A stretch of DNA of 64,000 bases from Arthrobacter sp. Leaf141 (GTDB taxonomy: Bacteria > Actinomycetota > Actinomycetes > Actinomycetales > Micrococcaceae): NCBI RefSeq assembly GCF_001424565.1, contig NZ_LMOL01000005.1, positions 331,819 through 395,818 of the forward strand. Reading direction: 5' to 3'. The translations under genes were made by a program, and so were the position numbers. Numbering within the stretch: position 1 is the first letter of the stretch; each line of letters opens with the position of its first letter. Of the stretch, positions 8,346-16,911 are shown in pieces. The notes beneath the pieces were generated by a model. The model ran no database searches, was not told the DNA's origin, and saw only the letters and a program-made list of their open reading frames with translations.

Positions 8346-8837
8346 TCAGCTGCGGAAGTTCACAAACTGCAGGTCGGCCTCGTCGAAGTCCTTCAGCAAC
8401 GCCATAACGGCCTGGAGGTCGTCGCGGGATTTGGAGGAAACGCGGAGCTCGTCGCCCTGGATCTGGGACTTGACGCCCTTGGGGCCTTCGTCGCGGATCT
8501 TTTTGTTGATTTTTTTGGCCAGGTCCTGCTCGATGCCTTCCTTGATGGAGGCTTCCAGACGGAATTCCTTTCCGGAGGGGAAAGGCTCTCCGGTGTCCAG
8601 GGACTTCAGTGAGATGCCGCGGCGGATGAGCTTGGACTGCAGGACATCCAGGACTGCCAGGACGCGTTCCTCGGAGTTGGCCTTCATCAGGATCTTCTCA
8701 CCGCTGAAATCCACCTCCGCGCCGACGCCCTTGAAGTCGTAGCGCTGCACCAGTTCCTTCTGCGCCTGGTTCAGCGCGTTGGCCACTTCCTGCTTGTCCA
8801 CTTTGCTTACGACGTCGAACGTTGACTCGCCTGCCAT
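8346..8837 (-). CDS. yajQ: YajQ-family nucleotide-binding protein
   Basis: This 163-residue protein belongs to the UPF0234/YajQ family, small cytosolic proteins with two ferredoxin-like domains. Some members are reported to bind cyclic di-GMP. The N-terminus STFDVVSKVDKQEVANAL and the central RRGISLKSLD are typical of the family. ATG at 8837 follows AGGAG; a longer frame adds 11 residues without a binding site. No neighbour suggests a specific pathway. Confidence 0.92.
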   Translation of the reverse strand: MAGESTFDVVSKVDKQEVANALNQAQKELVQRYDFKGVGAEVDFSGEKILMKANSEERVLAVLDVLQSKLIRRGISLKSLDTGEPFPSGKEFRLEASIKEGIEQDLAKKINKKIRDEGPKGVKSQIQGDELRVSSKSRDDLQAVMALLKDFDEADLQFVNFRS

Positions 8838-9021
8838 GACTCTCCTTTTGATGGTTATCACCCTGCGCACAGGGCACGGAACTCTGCCAGCAAGCCTAGT
8901 ACGGATGGTCCTGCCGAGGGGGGTGGGCTTTTCACAGTTCCCTCACAGCGGACGCAGGGCGGGAACGAAGCCGGCGCGGACAGAGTTGGACTCATTGGGA
9001 AGTTTGCTCGAAGGGAACACC

Positions 9022-9267
9022 ATGCACCGCAAGGCCGTCGCCTATGTCACCCGCACCACTTCGGCTGCCGTAGGCGCAGCCGCAACCTCAGTGGCTGCCG
9101 CCGCTATCGCCGCGTCCGTCATTTTCACCCCGGTAGCGGATGCCTCCGCCCGCATGAGCGGTGTGAGCGATGACCTGCTGCGGGCCGTCCAGTTGAACCA
9201 GATCACCGAGGAACAGGCCGTCAAGTTCGAGGCCCGGCTCGCCGGCCGGATCCTGGGCGGAGCCTGA
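9022..9267 (+). CDS. Small alanine-rich membrane or secreted protein
   Basis: This 81-residue protein starts at ATG 9022 after AAGGGA. A short basic N-terminus (MHRKAVAYVTR) leads into a long Ala/Val-rich hydrophobic stretch (about residues 13-38) ending near PVADASA, consistent with a signal peptide. The remaining 40 residues (MSGVSDDLLRAVQLNQITEE onward) look helical and carry no domain I recognise. It stands alone between yajQ and tRNA-Tyr. The gene call is reasonable from its start signal and export-like N-terminus; the function is unknown. Confidence 0.6.
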   Translation: MHRKAVAYVTRTTSAAVGAAATSVAAAAIAASVIFTPVADASARMSGVSDDLLRAVQLNQITEEQAVKFEARLAGRILGGA

Positions 9268-9464
9268 CCCGCCCCGCCCTGGGTCGCCGGGCGGTGGATC
9301 GCTTGCCGTTTTTCCCGCCGTTCCGCGGGTTTTCTGCCCGCGCCGCGCCCGATTCGATTCTTCGGCGGAAGTTCTGTAAAGTTGTCTTGCCCGCGGTTAC
9401 TGGGAGCGGAACGGTTCACACCGGTCCACAAGCTGCAGTCGGGGGTGATCTTCTTTTGAAGTTC

Positions 9465-9546
9465 GGCAGATTACCCGAGCGGCCAAAGGGGGCTGACTGT
9501 AAATCAGCTGGCAACGCCTACGGGGGTTCGAATCCCTCATCTGCCA
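9465..9546 (+). tRNA. tRNA-Tyr (GTA)
   Basis: An 82-base class II tRNA. The acceptor arms GGCAGAT and ATCTGCC pair fully, the anticodon arm CTGACTGTAAATCAG carries GTA, and there is a long variable arm. The T arm reads GGGTTCGAATCCC-like. The CCA end is not fully encoded. A possible -10 element (TAAAGT, 9377-9382) lies upstream. Confidence 0.97.
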
Positions 9547-9553
9547 CATTTTG

Positions 9554-9593
9554 AAGAAAAACACCCTGGTCTTCGGACCGGGGTGTTTTTCTT
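9554..9593 (+). terminator. Terminator after tRNA-Tyr
   Basis: AAACACCCTGGTC, a TTCG tetraloop and GACCGGGGTGTTT form a strong stem with one wobble pair, followed by TTTCTTT. It lies immediately after the tRNA. Confidence 0.9.
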
Positions 9594-9715
9594 TGCCCTG
9601 ATTACCATGGGCTTTTTCCTGCAGATATGGCCAAGGACCGGACGGGACAGGTCCTGGCCTTGTCCGCAGATCCCACCCAGGCCGGGTCCGGATCCGCGGA
9701 CAAGCTGGGGATGCT

Positions 9716-10717
9716 TCAGTTCAGCGCAATCAGCAGCATCTGGCTGGTTCCCGGGATGCAGGTCTGCAGGATGGCCCGGGGGAAGCCGCCGAAGACGTTG
9801 ACCACATCGTTGGTGGTGCCTGGATTCGGTACCTGCCCGCGCCCGGTCACCGTGTACGTGCCGTAGCCGGGAATGCTCACGGTTTCTCCTACGCCGATGC
9901 CGGAGAACCGGCCCCAGCCGCCGCAGAAGTCATGTTCGGTGATGAACAGCGAGTAGCCGTCATTCGGGGTGAAGTGGATGGGGCCGATGCAGGCATCCAC
10001 CATTGACTGCCCGCCGGCGCCGGCCACGTAGATGGTCCGCACAGCGGGAGTGGGTGCCGGAGCCGGGGCCGGGGCGGCCGCGGGTGCAGGGGCGGAAGCG
10101 GCGGCGGTGAATTGCGCCGCTGGGGGAGCGCCCGGGGCCTGGATAATCACCGGAGCCTCCGGGACCGGCAAGGCGGGGCCGGTGAGGAGCAGTGTCTGGC
10201 CTGGAACGATGAGGCTGTAGGCGGCAAGGCCGTTGGCCGCGAGCATGGCATTCATGTCCACGCCGTGGCCGGCGGCAATCGCACCGACCGTGTCGCCGGG
10301 CCGGACGGTGTACAGGTTGGGGTCGCCCGCAGGAGCGGGTGCCGCCTCCGCTGGTGCCGGTTCCGCAGCCACTGGTTCAACCGGCGCAGCTTCAACCGGT
10401 GTGACCGGCGTGGGAACGTCGACTGCGGGTCCCGCCGGGTCCCCCGGACCCGGGCCGGTGTCGTTCGTCCCGGTACCGGCCGCCGCATCAGCGGCCGGCA
10501 CGTCGGAAACGGGAGCCGCCGCCGTCGTGCGTTCCGGGAACCACGTGGGGGCGTTGAGGGCCCCAACGCCCACCACCGCCACCACGGCGGCGGTGGCGAC
10601 GCCGGCCCATAATTTCCGGTGACCGGCAGGTTTACGGGAAATCAGGTCGGTCCGGGGTTCGTCGGTGACGAAGCTCCGGCTTTCGGCGTCGGGGACGGCG
10701 GGGTTTGGCTGGTTCAT
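9716..10717 (-). CDS. Membrane-anchored LysM protein with sortase-like C-terminal domain
   Basis: This 333-residue protein starts at ATG 10717 (MNQPNPAVPD); a longer frame to 10900 is unlikely. A cytoplasmic tail is followed by one transmembrane helix (about 36-56), a long Ala/Pro/Glu-rich wall-spanning linker (about 60-133), and a LysM peptidoglycan-binding module (about 135-179, YTVRPGDTVGAIA). A second Ala/Pro linker leads to a C-terminal domain (about 227-333). That domain has a His in ITEHDFCGGWGRF (262) and ends with LQTC (Cys320), in the order and spacing of a sortase fold. The usual catalytic Arg after the Cys is not visible (TSQMLL). Cys243 and Cys265 might form a disulfide. LysM and topology are firm; the sortase relation is inference. 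Confidence 0.8.
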   Translation of the reverse strand: MNQPNPAVPDAESRSFVTDEPRTDLISRKPAGHRKLWAGVATAAVVAVVGVGALNAPTWFPERTTAAAPVSDVPAADAAAGTGTNDTGPGPGDPAGPAVDVPTPVTPVEAAPVEPVAAEPAPAEAAPAPAGDPNLYTVRPGDTVGAIAAGHGVDMNAMLAANGLAAYSLIVPGQTLLLTGPALPVPEAPVIIQAPGAPPAAQFTAAASAPAPAAAPAPAPAPTPAVRTIYVAGAGGQSMVDACIGPIHFTPNDGYSLFITEHDFCGGWGRFSGIGVGETVSIPGYGTYTVTGRGQVPNPGTTNDVVNVFGGFPRAILQTCIPGTSQMLLIALN

Positions 10718-11059
10718 GTGGTGTGTCCATCCGGGTCCAGTCCTGCACGGCACCGCGGACGCGGGGCAGCCAAAACGGAGAATCATGTGATGCGCCGCCG
10801 GGCGCCGGCGCACGCCGGATACCAGATGGTGCGGGATGGAGCATCCGCAACCCAGAAAAATACGGAGGCCCTGCAGGGAGGCGGGGCCGCGTTGAGCCAA
10901 CCCGGGGGACCCGCCAGCGCGTCAATCGGTCCTAGGAATCCCGAGTCTAGGAACCGGGCGCGGGGGCCAGCACCAGTAGGAATTACCCGACTTTCGGCGG
11001 GGACTACTGGTGTTGGCTACTCAGGCGGCGGCGTTCCACTACCTGACCTGCGGACTTTG
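10718..11059. other. Upstream region of the LysM gene, no gene seen
   Basis: This 342-base stretch lies between the K+ channel stop codon and the LysM-gene start, both on the minus strand, so it should hold the LysM promoter and leader. It contains a 14-bp near-perfect inverted repeat (10966-11017, listed separately), a GC-rich palindromic patch near 10800-10825, and CCTAGGAATCCCGAGTCTAGGA-like half-repeats near 10931-10952. I found no coding frame with a ribosome-binding site. Confidence 0.5.
10966..11017. repeat. Inverted repeat in the LysM-gene upstream region
   Basis: GCCAGCACCAGTAG (10966-10979) and CTACTGGTGTTGGC (11004-11017) are inverted repeats matching at 13 of 14 positions, separated by 24 bases. 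It may be the terminator of the K+ channel gene (stop codon at 11060) or a structured element in the LysM leader. No T-run is visible. Confidence 0.5.
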
Positions 11060-11794
11060 CTACGGCGTGGGGTCATCCCGCAGGCCGGCAATTTCGCGGC
11101 GGAGCAGGGCGATCTGGGCCGTCAGGTCGGCAACCTCGGCCCGCAGCGGCTCCTCAACGGCGTTGGCGGCGGTTTCCGCGGTGTCCTCCACACGCTGCAC
11201 CAGCCAGGACGCGATCGATGCGGTGACCACGCCCAGCACGGCGATGCCGCTCATCATCAGCGCGGCGGCCACCATCCTGCCGATGGGGGTGACCGGGTAC
11301 AGGTCGCCGTAGCCCACCGTGGTGATGGTGGTGATGGCCCACCACAGCGCGTCGCCAAACGTCACGATCTTGGCGTCCGGCGCGGACTGCTCAACGTCCA
11401 GCACGGCGAGCGAGCCCACAAAAACCAGCAGGGCGGCGGAGCCTGCCACATACGTGACCACCCGGCCGCGGAGGGTTTCACCCACGGTCCGGTGCAGGAC
11501 GGACAACAGCGTCACCAGGCGGAGCAGGCGCAGGGGGCGGAAGAACGGCAGCGCCACAATGATCAGCTCGTGCAGGTTGCGGAAGAACCAGCGGCGGCGG
11601 TCCGGCGCGAGCCGGAGGTTGGCGGCGTAGTCCAGGGCGAAGACGACCCAGGTGGCCCACATAAGGGCCTCGAGCCAGGCGGCGCCACTGCCTTCGACGC
11701 GCCCGATCACCTGCCATGCGTACGCTGCCAGGAACACCAGGGCCGTCGCCATCAGCGGCCACTCCGCCAGGTCCCGGTAGCGTTGTTGCGTCAT
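11060..11794 (-). CDS. Potassium channel (voltage-gated-like, six-helix type)
   Basis: This 244-residue protein has about five to six transmembrane segments. The K+ selectivity filter TTVGYGD sits in the pore loop (about residue 165) with a typical pore helix, WWAITTIT, before it. An Arg-rich segment (FFRPLRLLRLVTLL) resembles an S4 voltage-sensor helix. The last 45 residues (EEPLRAEVADLTAQIALLRR) form a coiled coil that probably assembles the tetramer. It lacks an RCK/TrkA domain, so gating is more likely by voltage than by nucleotide. Confidence 0.9.
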   Translation of the reverse strand: MTQQRYRDLAEWPLMATALVFLAAYAWQVIGRVEGSGAAWLEALMWATWVVFALDYAANLRLAPDRRRWFFRNLHELIIVALPFFRPLRLLRLVTLLSVLHRTVGETLRGRVVTYVAGSAALLVFVGSLAVLDVEQSAPDAKIVTFGDALWWAITTITTVGYGDLYPVTPIGRMVAAALMMSGIAVLGVVTASIASWLVQRVEDTAETAANAVEEPLRAEVADLTAQIALLRREIAGLRDDPTP

Positions 11795-11862
11795 GCAGGA
11801 ATCCTACGCGGCGCTGCGCGCAACAACGGGCACGCGATGTTACCGGCGGGTAGCATTGTGGC

Positions 11863-12417
11863 ATGCACCTGCTTCTGAGGACCCTGCTCCTGCTGCTCCG
11901 TTCCACCCGACGGCCGCCGCTCACCGTGTGGGACGCCGCCTCGCTGAACCTCCGGGTCCTGCCCACGGACATCGACATTGCGCTGCACGTCAACAACGGC
12001 ATGTACCTGTCGCTGATGGACCTGGGCCGGTTCGACCTGATGGTCCGCAGCCGGGTGTGGAAGCGGATGCGCCGCCGCGGCTGGGGCCCGGTGGTGGCAA
12101 GCGAAACCATCACCTTCCGCCGCTCCCTGCAGCTGTGGCAGCGGTACAGCATCGAAACCCGCATCATCGGACTGGACGCCAAGGCCATTTACTTTGAACA
12201 GCGGATGGTGGCCGACGGCGAAATTTACGCCAGTGCCTACATCGCCACCCGGCTGGTCACCAGGGGCGGCCCCGTCAGCCAGGAAGAGATCCTGAAGGAA
12301 TTCGGCGAACCTCCCGTAGACCTGGTCCTCCCCGAATGGATTCCCGCATGGCGGGCCGCCAGCGCACTGCCAGGGGCCCGCACCCCGGCCCCGCACGCCT
12401 GGGCAGGCCGGGACTAA
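11863..12417 (+). CDS. Hotdog-fold acyl-CoA thioesterase-like protein
   Basis: This 184-residue protein has the hotdog pattern of the 4HBT/THEM6-like thioesterase group. An N-terminal hydrophobic helix is followed by DIDIALHVNNGMYLSLMDLGR, where the Asp-His-Asn region corresponds to the usual active-site segment, and ETITFRRSLQLWQRY, the long strand. Likely substrates are acyl-CoA thioesters, but none can be specified. The plus-strand gene stands alone, divergent from the K+ channel and convergent with the ABC permease, whose 3' end it overlaps by four bases. Confidence 0.75.
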   Translation: MHLLLRTLLLLLRSTRRPPLTVWDAASLNLRVLPTDIDIALHVNNGMYLSLMDLGRFDLMVRSRVWKRMRRRGWGPVVASETITFRRSLQLWQRYSIETRIIGLDAKAIYFEQRMVADGEIYASAYIATRLVTRGGPVSQEEILKEFGEPPVDLVLPEWIPAWRAASALPGARTPAPHAWAGRD

Positions 12418-13211
12418 GCGCCCACGTCGCGGCGGTCCAGCGCGACGGCGGCCAGCGCCACCAGGGCAGCGGAAAGCCCCCACAGCAGGCCGGCAGCACC
12501 CCAGTCCGCGCCGTTGGTGACCGGCGAGTTCCCGTAGGCCCAGTGGTACGGGCTCAGGGTCAGCAGCCACTCCACGTCCGGTGACTGACGGCCCACGGCA
12601 TTAAAGACATAGCCCAGCACCCCCACGGCGGCACCTGCGGCCAGGCCGTAGGTCCGGCGCCCCGACACGGCGCCCGCGCACAGGGCTGCCGTCCCGCTCA
12701 GCAACGCCAGCCCGGCGAACAGGACCGCCGCCCCGGCCACGTTGCCGGCGTCGATCCCCAGCTGCGCCGGCCCGTTCAGTCCCAGCACCAGCAGCAGGAC
12801 CAGGACGGTCAGCAGCACCACGCGCAGCAGCAGCGCCAGGGCCCGTTCCAGGACCACCTGGATCCGCCGGACGCCGTGGGCCAGGGTGAGTTCCAGCTGG
12901 CCGGACTCCTCATCCCCGCCCACGGCCGCAGCGCCCCAGCCCACCGACGCGATGGTCATCAGGAGGAAACCGAGCAGGCCGAACAAGGTGGCCTGCGTAT
13001 ACCCGGGACCGGTGGCAATCTGGTCGTAGTTGAGGGCCTTTGTCATTTCGGCGGGAAGCGCGTTGATCATGTCCTGCATCTGGGCGCTGCCGCCGATGGA
13101 GGGGTACAGCGGCAGGTACAGCAGGGCTGCCCCCGTCAGGCCCGCCGCCCAGGCCAGGGTGGAACGCCATGAATCGAAGAAGGCGCGGCGGAACAGGGGG
13201 AGCGTTGTCAC
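12414..13211 (-). CDS. ABC-2 type exporter permease
   Basis: This 265-residue membrane protein has six hydrophobic segments, as in ABC-2 permeases, with a large extracytoplasmic loop near residues 45-70 (SAQMQDMINALPAEM). It overlaps the upstream ATPase gene by four bases, so the two encode one transporter that probably exports a lipid, drug or peptide. No substrate clue is present. Confidence 0.85.
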   Translation of the reverse strand: MTTLPLFRRAFFDSWRSTLAWAAGLTGAALLYLPLYPSIGGSAQMQDMINALPAEMTKALNYDQIATGPGYTQATLFGLLGFLLMTIASVGWGAAAVGGDEESGQLELTLAHGVRRIQVVLERALALLLRVVLLTVLVLLLVLGLNGPAQLGIDAGNVAGAAVLFAGLALLSGTAALCAGAVSGRRTYGLAAGAAVGVLGYVFNAVGRQSPDVEWLLTLSPYHWAYGNSPVTNGADWGAAGLLWGLSAALVALAAVALDRRDVGA

Positions 13212-14140
13212 CGGGGCTCCTCCTGTCCGCCTTCGTAGAGTCTCAGCACGGCTTCCTCCAGGTCCGGTTCCCCGATCACCAGGTCCGTCAGCGGAAGCTG
13301 CCCCAGCGTCCGGACCAGCGGCTGGATGGCCCCCTCCAGGACGGCGGCGAGCGTCACCCCGCCGTCCGACTCCAGCACCTGCACCTGCCCGACGCCGGGC
13401 ACTCCCGCCAGCAGCGCCACGGCGTCGTCCGCTGTAAGGCCCGACGCCTTGCTGGCGGTGAGCCGGATCCGTCGGATTGCCCCCGCCTGGAGGCCGCCCA
13501 CGGGTTCCACCGCGATGATGCGCCCGTCCCGCAGGATGCCCACGGTGTCCACCGTCTGCTGGATTTCGCTGAGCACATGGGAGCTGAGGAAGATGGTCTG
13601 GCCGCGGTGGCGGGCCTCCCGGACCATGCCGTGGAACTCCTGCTGCACCAGCGGGTCCAGGCCGCTGGTGGGCTCGTCGAGGATCAGCAGCTCCGGCTGG
13701 TGCATAAAAGCCTGCACCAGGCCGAGCTTCTGCTTGTTGCCCTTGGAGAGCTTGCGGGTGTGTCGGTCAAGGTCAAGGCCCAGGCGTTCCGCGAGCGCAT
13801 CGATCCGGCCCGGCGGGACCGGCCCGCTGATGGCCTGGTAATGCGCCAGCAGTTTCCGGCCCGTGACCCGGCCCTCCAGGAACAGTTCACCGGGCAGGTA
13901 GCCGATGCGGCGCCGGAGCCCCGGACCGCCCGTCCTCGGGTCCACCCCCAGTACCCGGACCTGGCCGCTGCTGGGCCGGATGATATCGAGCAGGCAGCGC
14001 ATGGTGGTGGTTTTGCCCGCGCCGTTGGGCCCGATCACGCCGAAAACTGACCCGGCAGCCACCGAGAAGTCCACACCGTGCAGGACCTCCCGGCGGCCGA
14101 AACTCTTGGTCAGGGACTGCGCCGAAACTGCCACGGACAT
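13208..14140 (-). CDS. ABC exporter ATP-binding protein
   Basis: This 310-residue ATPase has Walker A GPNGAGKTTTMR (about 37-48), signature LSKGNKQKLG, Walker B LLILDEPTSGLD and the switch His in FLSSHV. The C-terminal 90 residues resemble the extension of CcmA/NatA-type drug or bacteriocin exporters. ATG 14140 follows a near-perfect AGGAGG. It is the partner of the permease directly downstream. Confidence 0.93.
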   Translation of the reverse strand: MSVAVSAQSLTKSFGRREVLHGVDFSVAAGSVFGVIGPNGAGKTTTMRCLLDIIRPSSGQVRVLGVDPRTGGPGLRRRIGYLPGELFLEGRVTGRKLLAHYQAISGPVPPGRIDALAERLGLDLDRHTRKLSKGNKQKLGLVQAFMHQPELLILDEPTSGLDPLVQQEFHGMVREARHRGQTIFLSSHVLSEIQQTVDTVGILRDGRIIAVEPVGGLQAGAIRRIRLTASKASGLTADDAVALLAGVPGVGQVQVLESDGGVTLAAVLEGAIQPLVRTLGQLPLTDLVIGEPDLEEAVLRLYEGGQEEPR

Positions 14141-14299
14141 GGGCCCTCCTGGGTGCGCTCAACTGCGCTGCTGACCCCAAGGGTAGGCGCCGGAAGTGCT
14201 TGTGTATACGGTGGTGGGCACGTTATTCCCGATCACGCGGGGAGCGAACAACAGGGGGCCCGCCGCGACGCGCACGCCCATCGCGCGTACCGTAGTTCC

Positions 14300-14734
14300 A
14301 TGGCTACCCTTGACATCACCGGAGAACAGTTCGCATCCACCATTGAGGCCAACGACATTGTCCTGGTCGATTTCTGGGCCGAATGGTGCGGCCCGTGCAA
14401 GCAGTTCGGCCCCACGTACTCGTCCGTCTCGGAGAAGCACCCGGATGTCCTCTTCACCAAGGTGGACACCGAGGCTGAGCAGCAGCTCGCCGCCGAGGCC
14501 GGCATCTCCTCCATCCCCACCCTGATGGCGTTCCGCGAAAAGGTGCTGGTCTTCTCCCAGCCCGGTGCCCTGAACGCCCAGCAGCTGGAACAGGTGGTGG
14601 ACGCGGTGAAGGCCCTGGACATGGACGAGGTGCACGCCCACGTGGCGCGCTCGCAGGCCGAGGCCGAGGCCGGCAACCAGGCCGGCACCACCCAGTCGGG
14701 CCCCCAGGACGGATCGCAGATCCCGGGCGCCTAA
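14300..14734 (+). CDS. Thioredoxin-family protein
   Basis: This 144-residue protein reduces disulfides through the active site WAEWCGPCK (Cys near residues 32 and 35), followed by the cis-Pro segment SSIPTLMAF. The fold ends near residue 107; a hydrophilic Glu/Ala/Gln-rich tail of about 37 residues follows, which is longer than in classical thioredoxins. ATG 14300 was chosen because MATLDITGEQF is the family N-terminus; the longer frame reaches into the ABC-gene promoter. A strong terminator follows, so it is monocistronic. Confidence 0.92.
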   Translation: MATLDITGEQFASTIEANDIVLVDFWAEWCGPCKQFGPTYSSVSEKHPDVLFTKVDTEAEQQLAAEAGISSIPTLMAFREKVLVFSQPGALNAQQLEQVVDAVKALDMDEVHAHVARSQAEAEAGNQAGTTQSGPQDGSQIPGA

Positions 14735-14749
14735 GCCGCCAGCATTGAC

Positions 14750-14797
14750 AAAGCCTCCCCCTCCACCGGAATCCGGTGGGTGGGGGAGGCTTTTTTT
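14750..14797 (+). terminator. Terminator after thioredoxin gene
   Basis: AAGCCTCCCCCTCCACCGG and its near complement form a long GC-rich stem followed by seven T residues. Its arms also allow use from the opposite strand for the convergent ABM gene. Confidence 0.93.
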
Positions 14798-14813
14798 GCT
14801 GACTGTGGGCTGG

Positions 14814-15092
14814 CTAGATGCGTTCCACCTTGGCGGGTTCGGCCAGCAATGCGCTGAGGGACTCATTGAGGTCCTGGACCGCAATGCCCTTGGAGTGCTT
14901 CGCCAGGTCCTCCTCGGAAGCCCACTGCTCTGTCAGGACCAGCTTCTCCTCCGTGGCTTCGGTGAGTTCGTACCGGATGCAGCCCGGTTCGGTCACCACC
15001 TCGTCAATGGCGATTTCCAGGGCCAGCTTCACGCGGAAGAACTCGCCCTCGTTGGGGATGAACGTTGCCTGCAGGTCGATCGGTGCACTCAT
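14814..15092 (-). CDS. ABM-domain (antibiotic biosynthesis monooxygenase-like) protein
   Basis: This 92-residue protein shows the ferredoxin-like ABM pattern: an early strand with a fixed Glu (VVTEPGCIRYELTEA), then LVLTEQWASEEDLAKHSKG, with the conserved His near residue 68. Such small dimeric proteins act as cofactor-free quinol monooxygenases (YgiN-like) or heme-binding enzymes. The sequence does not decide which. ATG 15092 was preferred; a 38-residue N-terminal extension looks non-coding. It diverges from the acyl-CoA synthetase. Confidence 0.8.
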   Translation of the reverse strand: MSAPIDLQATFIPNEGEFFRVKLALEIAIDEVVTEPGCIRYELTEATEEKLVLTEQWASEEDLAKHSKGIAVQDLNESLSALLAEPAKVERI

Positions 15093-15204
15093 GCTGCCCA
15101 CATTACCGGCCGCGGCAGCTGGCCGTGTTCTGTTGCGCCGCGTAGCGCCTTGCGAAACGGGCCGGATGCTTTCAAAGCCGCAGGCCTGTTGGTAGCGTGC
15201 CATC

Positions 15205-16881
15205 ATGCGCGCTTATACAGCCGGGGACACTGACGTTCCGCTGCTTGAGGAAACCATCGGCCAGCAGTTCGAGGGCGTGGTGGCCAGGTTCCCCTATCAC
15301 GACGCGCTGATTGAGGCCGCGCCGGTGCCGGGCTCGGACGCCCGCCGCTGGAGCTACGCCAAAATGAATGACGACGTCGACCGGCTGGCGCGTGCGCTCC
15401 TCGCCCTGGGCATCGCCAGAGGGGACCGGGTGGGGATCTGGAGCCCCAACTGTGCCGAGTGGACGCTGCTGCAGTATGCCACCGCCAAAGCCGGGGCCAT
15501 CCTGGTGAACGTCAACCCCGCGTACCGCAGCCACGAACTGGAGTTTGTGGTCCGGCAGAATGGGATGCGGCTGTTGGTGACCGCACCCTCGGACCGGACC
15601 AGCGACTTTGTGGCCATGGCCCGGCGGGCGCTGGCCGGCTGCCCGGACCTTGAGCAGCTGGTTTTCCTGCCCGCCCCCGGCGGCGACGGACCTGATTCGG
15701 TGGCCCCGCTCAGCGACGCGGAACTGACCTACGCCGAACTGCTCAAGCGCGCGGACGCCGTCGGGCATTCCGCCTTGAAAGCCAGAATGGCGGAGCTGGA
15801 CCCGCACGATCCCATCAACCTGCAGTACACCTCAGGTACCACGGGCTTCCCCAAAGGGGCCACGCTCACGCACCACAACATCCTCAACAACGGCTACGCC
15901 ATCGGGGAGTTGCTGGGCTACACCGAGCACGACAGGGTGGTGATCCCGGTGCCGTTCTACCACTGCTTCGGCATGGTGATAGGCAACTTGAACGCGCTCA
16001 GCCACGGTGCTGCCACGATCATTCCCGGCCGCGGATTCTCACCGGCGGCGGCGCTCGAGGCAGTGCAGGACTTCGGCGGGACGTCCCTGTACGGGGTCCC
16101 CACCATGTTCATCGCCGAACTGGCCCTGCCCGACTTCGCCTCCTACGACCTGTCCACCCTGCGCACCGGGGTCATGGCAGGGTCAGTGTGCCCCATCGAG
16201 GTGATGAACCGGGTGATCACCGACATGAACATGGTGGACGTGGCCATTTGCTACGGCATGACTGAAACGTCGCCGGTGTCCACCATGACGCGGCACGGCG
16301 ACACGCTGCAGCACCGCACGGAAACCGTGGGCCGGACCATGCCGCACCTGGAGAACCGCATCACCGACCCCGTCACCGGGGAAGACCTGGACCGCGGCGG
16401 GATCGGCGAGCTGTGCACGCGGGGCTACTCCGTGATGTCCGGGTACTGGGGCCTGCCCGGGGAAACCGCCGAAGCCATCGACGCCGACGGCTGGATGCAC
16501 ACCGGCGACCTGGCCCGGATGGATGCCGAGGGGTACGTAGCCATCGAGGGCCGGATCAAGGACATGGTGATCCGGGGCGGCGAGAACGTGTATCCCCGCG
16601 AAATCGAGGATTTCCTTTTCACCCATCCCTCGGTGCAGGACGTCCAGGTGATCGGCGTCCCGGACCCGCGCTACGGCGAAGAGCTGATGGCGTGCATCAT
16701 CCTCAAGCCCGGCGCCGCGCCCCTCGACGAAGCCGGGGTGGCCGAGTTTTGCCGCGGCCACCTGGCCCACTACAAGATCCCTCGGTACGTCGATGTCCGG
16801 GACAGTTTCCCCATGACAGTCTCCGGGAAGGTCCGCAAGGTCCAGATGCGGGAGGAAGCGGCCTCCCGGCTGGGCCTGTAG
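15205..16881 (+). CDS. Acyl-CoA synthetase (AMP-binding, FadD-like)
   Basis: This 558-residue enzyme activates a carboxylic acid to its acyl-CoA through an acyl-adenylate. The P-loop YTSGTTGFPKGATLTH (about 210-225), YGMTETSPV (A5), the HTGDLARMD (A7) region and the Lys-bearing GKVRKVQMRE near the C-terminus (A10) are all present. The architecture matches medium- or long-chain fatty acid ligases (fatty-acyl-CoA synthase group). It is monocistronic; the chain-length preference is not readable. Confidence 0.92.
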   Translation: MRAYTAGDTDVPLLEETIGQQFEGVVARFPYHDALIEAAPVPGSDARRWSYAKMNDDVDRLARALLALGIARGDRVGIWSPNCAEWTLLQYATAKAGAILVNVNPAYRSHELEFVVRQNGMRLLVTAPSDRTSDFVAMARRALAGCPDLEQLVFLPAPGGDGPDSVAPLSDAELTYAELLKRADAVGHSALKARMAELDPHDPINLQYTSGTTGFPKGATLTHHNILNNGYAIGELLGYTEHDRVVIPVPFYHCFGMVIGNLNALSHGAATIIPGRGFSPAAALEAVQDFGGTSLYGVPTMFIAELALPDFASYDLSTLRTGVMAGSVCPIEVMNRVITDMNMVDVAICYGMTETSPVSTMTRHGDTLQHRTETVGRTMPHLENRITDPVTGEDLDRGGIGELCTRGYSVMSGYWGLPGETAEAIDADGWMHTGDLARMDAEGYVAIEGRIKDMVIRGGENVYPREIEDFLFTHPSVQDVQVIGVPDPRYGEELMACIILKPGAAPLDEAGVAEFCRGHLAHYKIPRYVDVRDSFPMTVSGKVRKVQMREEAASRLGL

Positions 16882-16911
16882 CTACGCCAGGTTCCGGCTG
16901 TTGGACAGGTG

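Noticed and set aside
10718..11059. Possible cyclic di-AMP (ydaO) riboswitch before the LysM gene
   Set aside because: Cell-wall genes in actinobacteria are often under this riboswitch, and GGGGGACCC occurs near 10903-10911, but on the wrong strand for this gene, and the other conserved segments are not found.
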